A stretch of 35,003 nucleotides of DNA from Planctomicrobium piriforme (GCA_945860955.1 CAMATH010000088.1:1-35003), one strand, 5' to 3'. Shown: positions 16,529-24,737, numbered from the stretch's first letter. A program made the numbers and translations. The notes: a model not told the origin generated them from the sequence alone.

Positions 16529-18001
16529 ATGCCCCACGCTTCCAATTCGACCGCATTTCCGCACCCTCGATTCGCGAGGCGAACCGTCGTTCAGGCGGGG
16601 GCGATCGGACTGTTGGGGTTGTCGCAGAGCCAGAGAAACGCGCTGTGTGCGGCCGATGGTGACAATCACCCGGCGACCGCCAAGTCGTGTATCTACATTT
16701 TTCTGTCCGGCGGGCTGGCCCAGCACGAGAGTTTTGACCTCAAGCCACAGGCGCCGGCCGAGGTTCGTGGCGAGTTTCAGCCCATTGCCACCGCGACGCC
16801 GGGGATTGAGATCAGTGAGCATCTGCCGCGCCTGGCGCAGCGGAGCGACGACTGGGCGCTGTTGCGATCCCTGACGCATCCCACGAACGACCACACGCTG
16901 GGTCACTATTTGATGCTGACCGGGCGCAGTGTCGCGGCCCCGGGATACAGTGGCGAACGAAAGACGGCGTCGTCAGACTGGCCGTCGATCGCCTCGGTGG
17001 TGGGAGATGCGCTCCCCGCCCGATGTCAGAATCTGCCCCGGTCGATCGTGCTGCCAGAACGGTTGGTTCATTGGTCGGGAGGCGTGATTCCGGGGGCTTA
17101 TGGCGGCCAGATGGGACGCAAGCGGGATCCGTTTTTTGTCGAAGCCTCCCCCTATGGGAATCCGTTTTGGCGCGGGGCCTATCCGGAATACACCTTCCCG
17201 AACGAATCGAAGAAACCCCCCAGCAGTCCCGACGCCCGCGTGTATCAGGCTCCCGAGATCTCGCTCGCTCCTGGTTTGACCGCAGGTCGACTGGTTGACC
17301 GTGTCGCGCTGCTTCGGGAGATCGATCGGCAGCGAATTGCGCTGGAGCAGTCGGCGAGTCTTTTGCGGTACGACGAACACCGCGACTCGGTGGTGTCGCT
17401 GTTGGCCGACCCGTCCGTCAGGCAGGCGTTTGACGTGACCCGGGCGGATGATGCGACTCAGGAACGATACGGTCGCAACAGTTTCGGCTGGTCGCTGTTG
17501 ATGGCCTTCCGACTGGTGTCGGCGGGCGTCAATATGGTTCAGGTGAACTTGGGGAGTAATGAGACCTGGGACACGCACGGCGACGCGTTTCCCCGACTCA
17601 AAGACAAGTTGCTTCCGCCGACCGACCGGGCGTTGTGCGCTCTGCTCGACGATTTGAAGGCGCATGGGCTGCTGGACGGCACGCTGATTGTGATGGCTGG
17701 TGAGTTCGGGCGCACCCCCAAGATTTCGACCTTGGCCGACTCGTACTTCGGTGCTGGCCGGGACCATTGGGGGGCGGTCCAATCGGTCTTTTTCGCCGGC
17801 GGGGGAATTCGCGGAGGGAACGTCGTCGGCGCGTCGGATGCGATCGGTGGTTACCCGTCCCGCGATGCGCAACGTCCGGAAAACATGGCTGCCACGATCT
17901 ACCACGCGCTGGGGATACCGCACACTGCGGTCTGGCATGACGATGTCGATCGCCCGAACTCGATCTACCACGGCGAACCGATCCACGAGTTGCTGGCGTA
18001 A
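16529..18001 (+). CDS. DUF1501 protein with twin-arginine leader (1)
   Basis: A 490-aa DUF1501 protein, a sulfatase/alkaline-phosphatase-fold family abundant in planctomycetes. The N-terminus has FARRTVVQAGAIGLLGLS, a twin-arginine type leader, so export in folded form is expected. Family blocks include IFLSGGLAQHESFDLKPQAP, NLGSNETWDTHGDAFPRLKD, VMAGEFGRTPKIS and GRDHWGAVQSVFFAGGG, which carry the His/Asp residues typical of the fold. GGGAGG lies 7 nt before ATG 16529. Many relatives sit in pairs with a DUF1549/DUF1553 cytochrome-like protein; none is here. Substrate unknown. Confidence 0.93.
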   Translation: MPHASNSTAFPHPRFARRTVVQAGAIGLLGLSQSQRNALCAADGDNHPATAKSCIYIFLSGGLAQHESFDLKPQAPAEVRGEFQPIATATPGIEISEHLPRLAQRSDDWALLRSLTHPTNDHTLGHYLMLTGRSVAAPGYSGERKTASSDWPSIASVVGDALPARCQNLPRSIVLPERLVHWSGGVIPGAYGGQMGRKRDPFFVEASPYGNPFWRGAYPEYTFPNESKKPPSSPDARVYQAPEISLAPGLTAGRLVDRVALLREIDRQRIALEQSASLLRYDEHRDSVVSLLADPSVRQAFDVTRADDATQERYGRNSFGWSLLMAFRLVSAGVNMVQVNLGSNETWDTHGDAFPRLKDKLLPPTDRALCALLDDLKAHGLLDGTLIVMAGEFGRTPKISTLADSYFGAGRDHWGAVQSVFFAGGGIRGGNVVGASDAIGGYPSRDAQRPENMAATIYHALGIPHTAVWHDDVDRPNSIYHGEPIHELLA

Positions 18002-18103
18002 AGAAGTCAACGGCCAGCGAACGCAGCGAGTTCGCCGAGAAGCCGAATTGCGTAAGGTGGTTGTGCAGCGATGAGAGTGCGTACGACTGACGGAAAGAAT
18101 TTG

Positions 18104-18139
18104 ACAGGATGAAGAGGATGAAAGGGATGAACAGGATGG
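18104..18139 (+). repeat. 9-bp tandem repeat, four units
   Basis: Consecutive units ACAGGATGA, AGAGGATGA, AAGGGATGA and ACAGGATGG lie in the gap between the convergent DUF1501 and dehydrogenase genes. Similar ACAGGAT-type runs occur in intergenic DNA of many bacteria; function unknown. Confidence 0.75.
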
Positions 18140-18214
18140 AGATGCTCGCCATTCCTGCTCTCTGGATAGTTTCCAGACGACGACAGGCAAAATATCCACG
18201 GTGGTGCCTCGGAC

Positions 18215-19186
18215 TCAGCCCATGGAATCCAACTCGCCGGCCACGTCGATCAGGATTTTGAGCGTGGGAGAGTTCGCCGCCCGGGTGATCGCGGCGGGGG
18301 TCTCCTCCAATGAAACGGTCGCTTCGACGAGAGGGGCGAGTTCAATTGCGCCTTGAGCGAGAGCGGCGAGCGCGGGGGCAAAGGGGCCACAACGCGAGCC
18401 AACGATCCGCACTTCATCGATCACCACGGGTGCCAACGGCAGTTTGTGTTCGGCGGCGATGGTGGTCTTGAGAACGACGGTCCCCCCCGGTTGGACGAGG
18501 GTCAGGGCGGTGGCCAGGCCACTGGCGGAACCAGTGCAGTCGACCACCAGCGCGGCGTTGGCGCGTGGGGGTGGATTCGAAACGGCGCAGGTGGATATTC
18601 CCAACCGTTCAAGCAACGACATCTTGCGGTGGTGTTTGCCCACGACCGTGACCTGGCAACCTTGTGACTTTAAAACCTGGGCGCACAGATTTCCCAATCG
18701 ACCGTCCCCCAGAATGACGGTCGGCAATCCGGGGGCCAGGGAAACCTGTTCACCAATCCGAAAAGCGGCCGCGAGCGGTTCGGTGAAGACCGCAGCCCAA
18801 GTAGGGACCGAATCGGGAACTGGGTGGAGATTGCGTTCGGGCAGAATGAGCTGGTCGGCGAAGGCACCGTTTCGCCCCAGGATCCCCAGGACGGTGCGAT
18901 GGGGACAGTGATTCGCCAAACCACGCAGACAGATCGGGCAGGTGTGGCAACTGCAGTTGATTTCCCCGACCACCCGTTGGCCAGCGTATTGACCCGTCTC
19001 GGCGATTCCCACGAATTCATGACCGAGAACGCCGCAAAACCCCATGTAACCTTTGGCGAGTTGCAGGTCGGTTTCGCAAATACCGGCGGCAAGGACACGG
19101 ACGACGACTTCGCCGACCGCCGGAAGCGGGTCGGTGTAGGCGGGGACGAACGTGACCTGACGACCGAGAAGTTGGACAACGCGCAT
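18215..19186 (-). CDS. Zinc-dependent medium-chain dehydrogenase
   Basis: A 323-aa medium-chain dehydrogenase/reductase. Catalytic zinc ligands are C37 (GICETDLQ), H56-E57 (GHEFVG) and a Glu in FTEPLAAAF. The structural zinc lobe has C80, C83, C86 and C94 in the family spacing. The Rossmann segment ILGDGRLGNLCAQVLKSQGC points to NAD(P)H binding. It resembles sorbitol/threonine-type dehydrogenases, but is about 20-30 residues shorter than most, and the alcohol substrate cannot be named. The start at ATG 19184-19186 has no obvious Shine-Dalgarno. It is divergent from the lysine-rich protein gene and convergent with DUF1501. Confidence 0.92.
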   Translation of the reverse strand: MRVVQLLGRQVTFVPAYTDPLPAVGEVVVRVLAAGICETDLQLAKGYMGFCGVLGHEFVGIAETGQYAGQRVVGEINCSCHTCPICLRGLANHCPHRTVLGILGRNGAFADQLILPERNLHPVPDSVPTWAAVFTEPLAAAFRIGEQVSLAPGLPTVILGDGRLGNLCAQVLKSQGCQVTVVGKHHRKMSLLERLGISTCAVSNPPPRANAALVVDCTGSASGLATALTLVQPGGTVVLKTTIAAEHKLPLAPVVIDEVRIVGSRCGPFAPALAALAQGAIELAPLVEATVSLEETPAAITRAANSPTLKILIDVAGELDSMG

Positions 19187-19225
19187 GGATTGCGGGGTGA
19201 AGGAGGGGGTTGTGAAGGAGGGAGG

Positions 19226-19259
19226 AGATCGTCCAGTTTGGACGATCTGAGTTTTTTTT
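19226..19259 (+). terminator. Intrinsic terminator with no gene ending before it
   Basis: A perfect 10-bp stem, AGATCGTCCA (19226-19235) and TGGACGATCT (19239-19248) with a GTT loop, is followed after GAG by eight Ts (19252-19259). This is a textbook Rho-independent terminator for plus-strand transcription, yet the region to its left is the 5' end of a minus-strand gene. It lies 126 bp before the lysine-rich gene and could attenuate its leader or end an antisense transcript. Confidence 0.75.
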
Positions 19260-19384
19260 GCTTCTGGAGGAGTGTAACTATTGCAGATTCGACTCCCAAT
19301 TGGGACAATGCTCGACTTTCCCCCAGTTCCGGTCGAACCGGTCGACCGATGCGTTTGTCAGTTCGAGAGGATGCCACGGTTACG

Positions 19385-19777
19385 ATGGGCACCAGTCGCA
19401 AGATCACCGAATCACAGTTGGACAAGGCCAAGGCGGCGCTCAAGTCGCGTGCCGAGGCGTTGAAGTCGAAGGGAGTCGAGGCCAAGAAGTTGAAGCTCGA
19501 TCCTAAATGGCGCGAGCTCGACGGGAAGGTCCGTCAGGTGAGCGCGCGCCTGAGAAAGGTCGCCGAGCTGGAAACAACGGCGACCGACCTGGCGCAACAC
19601 AAGATTGAGCGTCAGGCACTCTTGGCTCAAAAGCAGATTGAGCGGAAGGCCGGACTCAAAAAGAAGCGGCCTGATAAGAAGGTCAAAGTGAAGGCGAAGG
19701 CGACCGCGACCACGAAAGGTCCTGGCCAGCCGAAGCAAGACAAGGGTGGCAAGTCCGACAAGGGCTCGAAGAAGTAA
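19385..19777 (+). CDS. Small lysine-rich, histone-H1-like protein
   Basis: From ATG 19385 the product is 130 aa and strongly basic. Residues 1-100 are helical with a coiled-coil-like heptad pattern (KITESQLDKAKAALKSRAEA; AHLR-type basic segments; AQHKIERQALLAQKQIERKA). The C-terminal tail (about 96-130) is Lys/Ala/Gly-rich, as in bacterial H1-like nucleoid proteins. It has no membrane segment or zinc site. An upstream in-frame ATG at 19349 is possible. AGAGG lies 16-20 nt upstream, too far to be decisive. The intrinsic terminator at 19226-19259 precedes it. Nucleic-acid binding is inferred from charge only. Confidence 0.75.
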   Translation: MGTSRKITESQLDKAKAALKSRAEALKSKGVEAKKLKLDPKWRELDGKVRQVSARLRKVAELETTATDLAQHKIERQALLAQKQIERKAGLKKKRPDKKVKVKAKATATTKGPGQPKQDKGGKSDKGSKK

Positions 19778-19832
19778 CGATTCCACGGATTGGAATCTTG
19801 AACGGTCGGTTCATTGAGCCGGCCTGCCCAAG

Positions 19833-19855
19833 CGGCCCGGTCGCATACCGGGCCG
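19833..19855 (+). other. Strong GC hairpin before tRNA-Ser
   Basis: CGGCCCGGT (19833-19841) and ACCGGGCCG (19847-19855) form a perfect 9-bp stem around CGCAT. There is no T-run after it. It lies 15 nt upstream of the mature tRNA 5' end, so it may mark the end of the lysine-rich gene transcript or a processing structure. Confidence 0.45.
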
Positions 19856-19869
19856 GTTGGGGTGCATTG

Positions 19870-19956
<87 letters not shown>

Positions 19957-20134
19957 CTTGCGTTTGACGAAGGTTTGTACGGCTGTTTTTCTAAGTCGTT
20001 TCGCCAACCAGATTTCTGGAGGCCCGGGTTTCGTGTGCCGCGTGCGGCATGTCGTGTGTGATTCCAACTTCCGGAATCCCCGCCTGATCTCAACGGGACG
20101 GATTCTCTGATTGACTCCGCAGGGACTTCCCACG

Positions 20135-20962
20135 ATGCCGGCAATTTCTCAACCGCCTGGTGACACTGACCGGCTTTGGGAAGAACTGAGAATCGAGGCT
20201 CAGATTTCCTGCGAAATCGAACCCTCGGCAGAGCGGCTGATCAGCCGGCTTGTCCTCGACGCCCCCGGTTTCAATGTGGCGCTGTCGAGTATCCTGTCCG
20301 ACAAGCTCGCCTCGAAATGGATCGCCGAGTCTGAGTTAAGTTCGCTGTTTGAGGCGATGTTTCAGACCGACCATGGCGCTGCTACCGGTGCCCGGAACGA
20401 TCTCCGGGCGGTCCGCGACCGCGACCCGGTCGCCCGTGGGGTACTCGTTCCGTTCCTGTTTTTCAAGGGCTTTCAGGCGATTCAATCGTATCGCCTGAGT
20501 CATTGGCTCTGGTCGCGCGAACGGCGTGTCGTCGCCTGTCTGCTGCAGAGCCGAATCTCGGAAGTCTTTGCAGTCGACATTCATCCGGCGGCCCGACTGG
20601 GATCGGGGATTCTGATTGACCACGCGACCAGCGTCATCGTGGGGGAAACTGCGGTGATCGAGAACGACGTCTCGATTCTGCACGAAGTGACGCTGGGTGG
20701 TACGGGGAAACAGACCGGGGATCGGCACCCCAAAGTCCGCCGCGGCGTGTTGATTGGTGCCGGTGCGAAGGTTCTGGGGAATGTCGAGATTGGCGAGGGG
20801 GCAAAAATCGGCGCTGGCAGCGTCGTTCTCGATCCGGTTCCTCCGCATTGCACCGTCGCGGGAGTGCCGGCGAAAATCGTGTCGCGCTCGGGAGCGCGGA
20901 TGCCCGCCTTCGAAATGGATCAGCGGTTTCCGCACGAATATGTCGATGGCAGTGGGATTTGA
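20135..20962 (+). CDS. cysE: Serine O-acetyltransferase
   Basis: Transfers acetyl from acetyl-CoA to L-serine, giving O-acetylserine for cysteine synthesis. The product is 275 aa from ATG 20135, chosen over a TTG at 20111 because AGGGA (20121-20125) lies 9 nt before it. The N-terminal helical domain covers about 1-135; the left-handed hexapeptide-repeat domain follows. Catalytic residues match the family: Asp in AVDIHPAARLG (about 148) and His in LIDHATSVIVGETAVIENDV (about 163), then TLGGTGKQTGDRHPKV. The C-terminal tail ends in GSGI, and a terminal Ile is the residue that CysK inserts on in the cysteine synthase complex. A GC hairpin lies 8 nt past the stop. Confidence 0.96.
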   Translation: MPAISQPPGDTDRLWEELRIEAQISCEIEPSAERLISRLVLDAPGFNVALSSILSDKLASKWIAESELSSLFEAMFQTDHGAATGARNDLRAVRDRDPVARGVLVPFLFFKGFQAIQSYRLSHWLWSRERRVVACLLQSRISEVFAVDIHPAARLGSGILIDHATSVIVGETAVIENDVSILHEVTLGGTGKQTGDRHPKVRRGVLIGAGAKVLGNVEIGEGAKIGAGSVVLDPVPPHCTVAGVPAKIVSRSGARMPAFEMDQRFPHEYVDGSGI

Positions 20963-21079
20963 TACCATCGCGGCGGGGCCATGACCCATTCGCCGCCATT
21001 TCGCATGGTGACTCCGACCAGCGGTCGCGACTCGCAGTGAGCTGATTTTCCGATCTACCGAAGGCGAATTGCGAATTGC

Positions 21080-22273
21080 ATGGACCACGAAACGTCTCTG
21101 ATTTCCACAATTGCGGTGGGGCTAGCGTTCGCCTTCGTTGGGGGATGTGTGGCGTTTCGCCTGCGACTTCCCCCGCTGGTCGGTTATTTGCTGGCGGGGA
21201 TCGCTGTAGGGCCTTTCACCCCGGGCTATGTCGCCGATGTGCATCTCGCTCCACAACTCGCCGAGATCGGGGTGATCCTGCTGATGTTCGGGGTGGGGAT
21301 GCACTTTTCCGTTCGCGATCTGCTGGCGGTTCGGAGTGTCGCCATTCCGGGTTCAATCGCTCAAATTGTGATCGCGACAATTCTTGGAGCGATGGTGGCT
21401 CATCTCTGGGGATGGTCGCTCGGCGCGGGTCTGGTTTTCGGATTGGCGTTGTCCGTCGCGAGTACAGTCGTACTGCTCCGCGCCCTGGAATCCAATGGCT
21501 TGTTGAACTCCAGCGACGGTCGGATTGCGATCGGCTGGCTGATTGTCGAAGATCTGGTGATGGTATTGGCGCTGGTTCTGTTGCCTGCGCTCGTGGGATT
21601 GCTGGAACCCGGGGACGCCGGTGTCGCGCCCCCCGCGGGAAAACTGTGGATCACAATTCTGGTGACACTGGGAAAGGTGGTCGCGTTTGTTCTTCTGATG
21701 CTCGTCCTGGGAGCGCGGCTCCTCCCCTGGGTTCTGCGGAGGATCAATTTGACCGGTTCCCAGGAACTGTTCACGTTGGCGGTGATCACTCTGTCTTTGG
21801 GAGTCGCATTCGCCTCTGCCGAAATATTTGGTGTGTCATTCGCTCTCGGGGCATTTTTTGCCGGGATCGTGGTCCATGAGTCCGACCTCCATCATCGGGC
21901 GGCGGATGAATTGCGCCCGTTTCAAAACACATTTGCCGCTTTGTTTTTCGTCTCGGTGGGAATGTTGTTTGATCCGGCTGTGTTGTTGCGGCAGCCGATT
22001 CAGGTACTCACCGTCGTTGGGATCATCGTCGTGGGGAAATCGCTGGCGGCACTGCTCGTGGTGCTGGTACTTCGTCGGCCGCTCAGTACGGCGCTGACGG
22101 TTTCCGCCGCCCTGGCCCAGATTGGCGAGTTCTCCTTCATCCTGGTCGGGATGGGAGTGAAGCTGGGAGTCCTGACAATCGAGGCTCAGAGCCTGGTGGT
22201 CGCGGGGGCGCTCTTGTCGATCACGTTGAATCCGCTGGCGTTCCGCTTGTGCCGACTGCGAAAGGCTGCTTAA
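21080..22273 (+). CDS. CPA2-family cation:proton antiporter, membrane domain only
   Basis: A 397-aa integral membrane protein with about 12 hydrophobic helices, of the KefB/YbaL-like cation/proton antiporter-2 family. Typical segments are RLPPLVGYLLAGIAVGPFTP, LAEIGVILLMFGVGMHFSVR, LALSVASTVVLLRALE, and FGVSFALGAFFAGIVVHESD. Most KefB/YbaL proteins continue for 150-200 residues into a nucleotide-binding TrkA-N/RCK domain; this one stops after the last helix (NPLAFRLCRLRKAA). The stop is clean, and no RCK-like frame follows. It probably exchanges K+ or Na+ for H+; ion specificity is not visible. It starts 117 bp after cysE and is followed 46 bp later by the small membrane protein. Confidence 0.93.
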   Translation: MDHETSLISTIAVGLAFAFVGGCVAFRLRLPPLVGYLLAGIAVGPFTPGYVADVHLAPQLAEIGVILLMFGVGMHFSVRDLLAVRSVAIPGSIAQIVIATILGAMVAHLWGWSLGAGLVFGLALSVASTVVLLRALESNGLLNSSDGRIAIGWLIVEDLVMVLALVLLPALVGLLEPGDAGVAPPAGKLWITILVTLGKVVAFVLLMLVLGARLLPWVLRRINLTGSQELFTLAVITLSLGVAFASAEIFGVSFALGAFFAGIVVHESDLHHRAADELRPFQNTFAALFFVSVGMLFDPAVLLRQPIQVLTVVGIIVVGKSLAALLVVLVLRRPLSTALTVSAALAQIGEFSFILVGMGVKLGVLTIEAQSLVVAGALLSITLNPLAFRLCRLRKAA

Positions 22274-22319
22274 GCAACAATATTCAACCCTCAATGCCTC
22301 TTCGGTTTGACTCCCCGCC

Positions 22320-22913
22320 ATGTCCACAAACGAATTCGGATCAGACCCCACGCCATCAGACCCCACGCCATCGGATGGCGTGGCACCTGATCCGTTCTTC
22401 CTGGATTACGCCAGCCAAGGATACCTGGCTGGTGACGACCGGGGAATTCGTCACCGGTTGGCTCCTGATCAATTGCCACTCCAGGTGTTTTCCGGGATAG
22501 TGCTGGCGATTCTGGGCATAACAGTTGCCCAGCAGGGGATTGCATTCTCCCGAACAGAAGGTCCGCAGCCCACAATCGAAGGGTTCCTGGGCACTCTTGC
22601 CGCTCTGATCGGCGGCGTCGTTTTGTACTGCAAAAAGTTCAACGCCGATTCAGCGAAAGAGAGGCTGATCCGTGAGGGACAGATTCTGAAAGGAACGGTT
22701 CTTCACTCCGAGGGGAATTTGTGTTCCTACGGCAGTGAAGGGGTCGTGGGATACCAGGTTACGATCACCTATCAATTCGTCTCGCCAGCCCAGAATGTCG
22801 TCACAAACCAATGGGGGCGCGATCGCGACGAATTGCAGAACGGCCCACTTCCGGCCCCAGGGACTGAGATTCGGGTGCTTTACTTGGACGACAGTTGCTA
22901 CGTGTTGCTGTAG
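22320..22913 (+). CDS. Small membrane protein of unknown function with palindrome in N-terminus
   Basis: A 197-aa protein with two hydrophobic segments, about residues 55-78 (VFSGIVLAILGITVAQQGIAF) and 90-105 (GTLAALIGGVVLY), then a soluble C-terminal domain of about 80 residues with VGYQVTITYQFVSP and PGTEIRVLYLDD. This layout resembles DUF3592-like membrane proteins, but I am not certain. The N-terminal DPTPSDPTPSD is encoded by a repeated palindromic sequence at 22338-22393; the real N-terminus may start later. It lies 46 bp after the antiporter gene and is probably cotranscribed. Confidence 0.7.
   Translation: MSTNEFGSDPTPSDPTPSDGVAPDPFFLDYASQGYLAGDDRGIRHRLAPDQLPLQVFSGIVLAILGITVAQQGIAFSRTEGPQPTIEGFLGTLAALIGGVVLYCKKFNADSAKERLIREGQILKGTVLHSEGNLCSYGSEGVVGYQVTITYQFVSPAQNVVTNQWGRDRDELQNGPLPAPGTEIRVLYLDDSCYVLL
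22338..22393 (+). repeat. Palindromic repeat inside a reading frame
   Basis: Outer arms GGATCAG (22338-22344) and CTGATCC (22387-22393) enclose an inner perfect stem CCACGCCAT (22363-22371) and ATGGCGTGG (22375-22383) around CGG. The AGACCCCACGCCATC arm is tandemly duplicated (22343-22357, 22358-22372), a multiple of three, so the frame is kept. AGACCCC and the GATC-containing tail resemble the units of the composite elements at 6225 and 14495. Confidence 0.8.
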
Positions 22914-22960
22914 CGAACAGACGGTCGTGCAAGCTCCCGAGTCAACGAAACACGACGGGA

Positions 22961-23004
22961 TTCCGCGGTGCTGGATTGAGAACCTGATACCCAGCATCGC
23001 GGAA
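22961..23004. terminator. Candidate bidirectional terminator between convergent genes
   Basis: TTCCGCGGTGCTGG (22961-22974) pairs with CCAGCATCGCGGAA (22991-23004) along 14 bp with a single G-T pair. It sits between the 3' ends of the small membrane protein gene and ndk. No strong T-run on either side, so a terminator role is inferred from position and stem strength. Confidence 0.45.
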
Positions 23005-23051
23005 AGTTTGCCGTCGAACGATGGGTGGCCCACCATTGCGCTCGGTCGATA

Positions 23052-23516
23052 CTACTTGACTTCGTCGGCCGCGCAGACCCAGTCTTTCAGGCTCGATTCG
23101 TAGCTCACCAGCTCGTTTGGCTGGAAGTAGACGGCGATTTCCTTTTGGGCGGCTTCGGGGCTGTCGCTGCCGTGCATCAGGTTCATCTGCCGACTGACGC
23201 CGAAGTCACCGCGAATCGTTCCCGGAGCAGCCTGCTGGCCATTGGTCGGCCCCATCATGGTGCGGACGACGGCGACAGCATTCGGACCTTCCGCGACCAG
23301 CGCGACAACCGGGCCCGAGGTGATGAACGCTTCGAGCAATGGGTAGAACGACTTCGTCACATGCTCGGCATAGTGCTTCGCCGACAGTTCCTTTGTGACC
23401 CGCAGCATCTTGAGACCGACGATCTTCAGCCCCTTCGTTTCCAGTCGCGCGAGCAGCGTGCCGCACAGACGGCGTTGGACGGCGTCGGGCTTAAAGAGAA
23501 TGAGTGTGCGTTCCAT
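23052..23516 (-). CDS. ndk: Nucleoside diphosphate kinase
   Basis: Transfers the gamma phosphate between nucleoside triphosphates and diphosphates through a phospho-histidine. The product is 154 aa from ATG 23514-23516. Active-site features: K9 in LILFKPDAVQR and the phosphorylated His115 in NLMHGSDSPE; APGTIRGDFG (97-106) is the nucleotide-binding loop. An immediately preceding ATG (23517-23519) could also be used; AGGA lies 8 nt before the chosen one. The C-terminal ten or so residues (SSLKDWVCAADEVK) are usual. Cytoplasmic housekeeping gene. It is convergent with the small membrane protein gene. Confidence 0.97.
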   Translation of the reverse strand: MERTLILFKPDAVQRRLCGTLLARLETKGLKIVGLKMLRVTKELSAKHYAEHVTKSFYPLLEAFITSGPVVALVAEGPNAVAVVRTMMGPTNGQQAAPGTIRGDFGVSRQMNLMHGSDSPEAAQKEIAVYFQPNELVSYESSLKDWVCAADEVK

Positions 23517-23519
23517 CAT

Positions 23520-23828
23520 GTGTTCCTGTGTGATCAATGAAAAAGAGGAAAGTGACTGAAATGCCAATAGGAATTCGGAGAGGTCGGCAACCGGACCAAT
23601 CGCCGGGTTAGGTCGCAAACAACCGACACCGCGAATGGGATCGAAGGAAACCAGGCAAGTCGCAGCCGGCTCATTGACAAACCGCGTCGTGTCGACAAAG
23701 GTCGTTGAGCCAACATTGCGCGGACTCCATAGAGCCCGGACAACGCTCCACGACATTTGCCAGAGACCGCATCGTGTTGGGTGTTGCGGGCATTCCGGAG
23801 TGTTTATGGAGCGGAACTGGGTGCTGGG
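23520..23828. other. 309-bp gap between ndk and the five-motif gene
   Basis: No gene supported. Short frames here have no family features. The ndk promoter should be in the half next to its start, but no -35/-10 pair is convincing. No strong hairpin with a T-run was found after the five-motif gene. Confidence 0.5.
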
Positions 23829-24737
23829 TTAGCCCTTAAACGCTCCCTGCCGACGAGCCAGTTCGATCTTTGACAACGGCCGGCCATCGGGACCGGTGGT
23901 CGAAGCGGGGTCGGCCGGGGCTGGTGTCTGGGGGGCTGGGGCAGGCGTGACGGTCACTGGCTGAGCAGCGGCCGCCGCTGCGGGTGCCGCTTTCGCTGCC
24001 GGACCGCCACTGCCAACGGCTCCCTGCATTCGTGCCAATTCGATTTTGGAGAGTGGCTTTCCTGACGAGGAGGCGGCCTGAGCAGCCGGAGCCGGAGCAG
24101 CCTGTGTCGGGGCAGCGGAAGCAACCGGTGCGACAGGTGACGCTGGGGCGGCCACAGGTGCCGCCTTTCCGGAACCAGCAGCTCCTTGAAGGCGGGCGAG
24201 TTCGAGTTTCGAGAGGGGCCGGCCTCCCGGGCCAGTCGGTACCGCAGGAGCGGCGACCGGCGCCGTCGGTGCGGCTGCCTCAGGTGCCGCCGCTTTCCCT
24301 GCCGCTCCCTGAAGTCGCGCCTGTTCCAACTTCGACAGCGGCTTGCCACCTGCTGCCGGGCTTGCGGGGGCTGCGCCAGCCGCCCCTTGCATGCGCGCCT
24401 GCTCGAGCTTTGACAACGGCTTGGCACCGGCCACCGGTGGGGAGGCGGCCGGGGCTTTGGCGGGAGCGGCGGCTGGTTTCGCTGCCTCAGGTGCGGCCTT
24501 GGCAGGGGCGGCCTTTTTGGGCTTCGCCTCCACAATCCGCAGGTAGGACGGTTCGATGTCGTACCAACTAATATCCACCGGATGGTCGAACTGCACCAGC
24601 AGTCGCCCATTCATGTTCACGGTCTTGACCGTGCCGGTCAGACCTTTGAACCGACGCAATTCGGGGACGGAGGGGTCCACCTCGACATTTTTGTCGGTGT
24701 ACTGCGACTTCAACGCGTCAACTGCTGCGAACGACAT
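23829..24737 (-). CDS. SH3-like domain with five copies of a PLSKxExARxQGA motif
   Basis: A 302-aa protein. Residues 1-72 look like a small SH3/KOW-type beta domain (LRRFKGLTGTVKTVNMNGRL, then LVQFDHPVDISWYDIEPSYL). The rest is Ala/Pro-rich and probably disordered, carrying five near-identical motifs at residues 106-119, 132-145, 173-186, 227-240 and 286-299: [KR]PLSK[LI]E[LQ]AR[MLR]QGA. Each motif would form a short amphipathic helix. The last one ends three residues before the C-terminus. No signal peptide. I do not know the family; motif conservation against a drifting linker suggests a repeated docking peptide. It is followed by ndk and preceded by an unrecognised gene on the same strand. 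Confidence 0.85.
   Translation of the reverse strand: MSFAAVDALKSQYTDKNVEVDPSVPELRRFKGLTGTVKTVNMNGRLLVQFDHPVDISWYDIEPSYLRIVEAKPKKAAPAKAAPEAAKPAAAPAKAPAASPPVAGAKPLSKLEQARMQGAAGAAPASPAAGGKPLSKLEQARLQGAAGKAAAPEAAAPTAPVAAPAVPTGPGGRPLSKLELARLQGAAGSGKAAPVAAPASPVAPVASAAPTQAAPAPAAQAASSSGKPLSKIELARMQGAVGSGGPAAKAAPAAAAAAQPVTVTPAPAPQTPAPADPASTTGPDGRPLSKIELARRQGAFKG

Noticed and set aside
18824-19384. Extension of the lysine-rich protein over the dehydrogenase gene
   Set aside because: The sequence is antisense shadow of the dehydrogenase and contains the intrinsic terminator.
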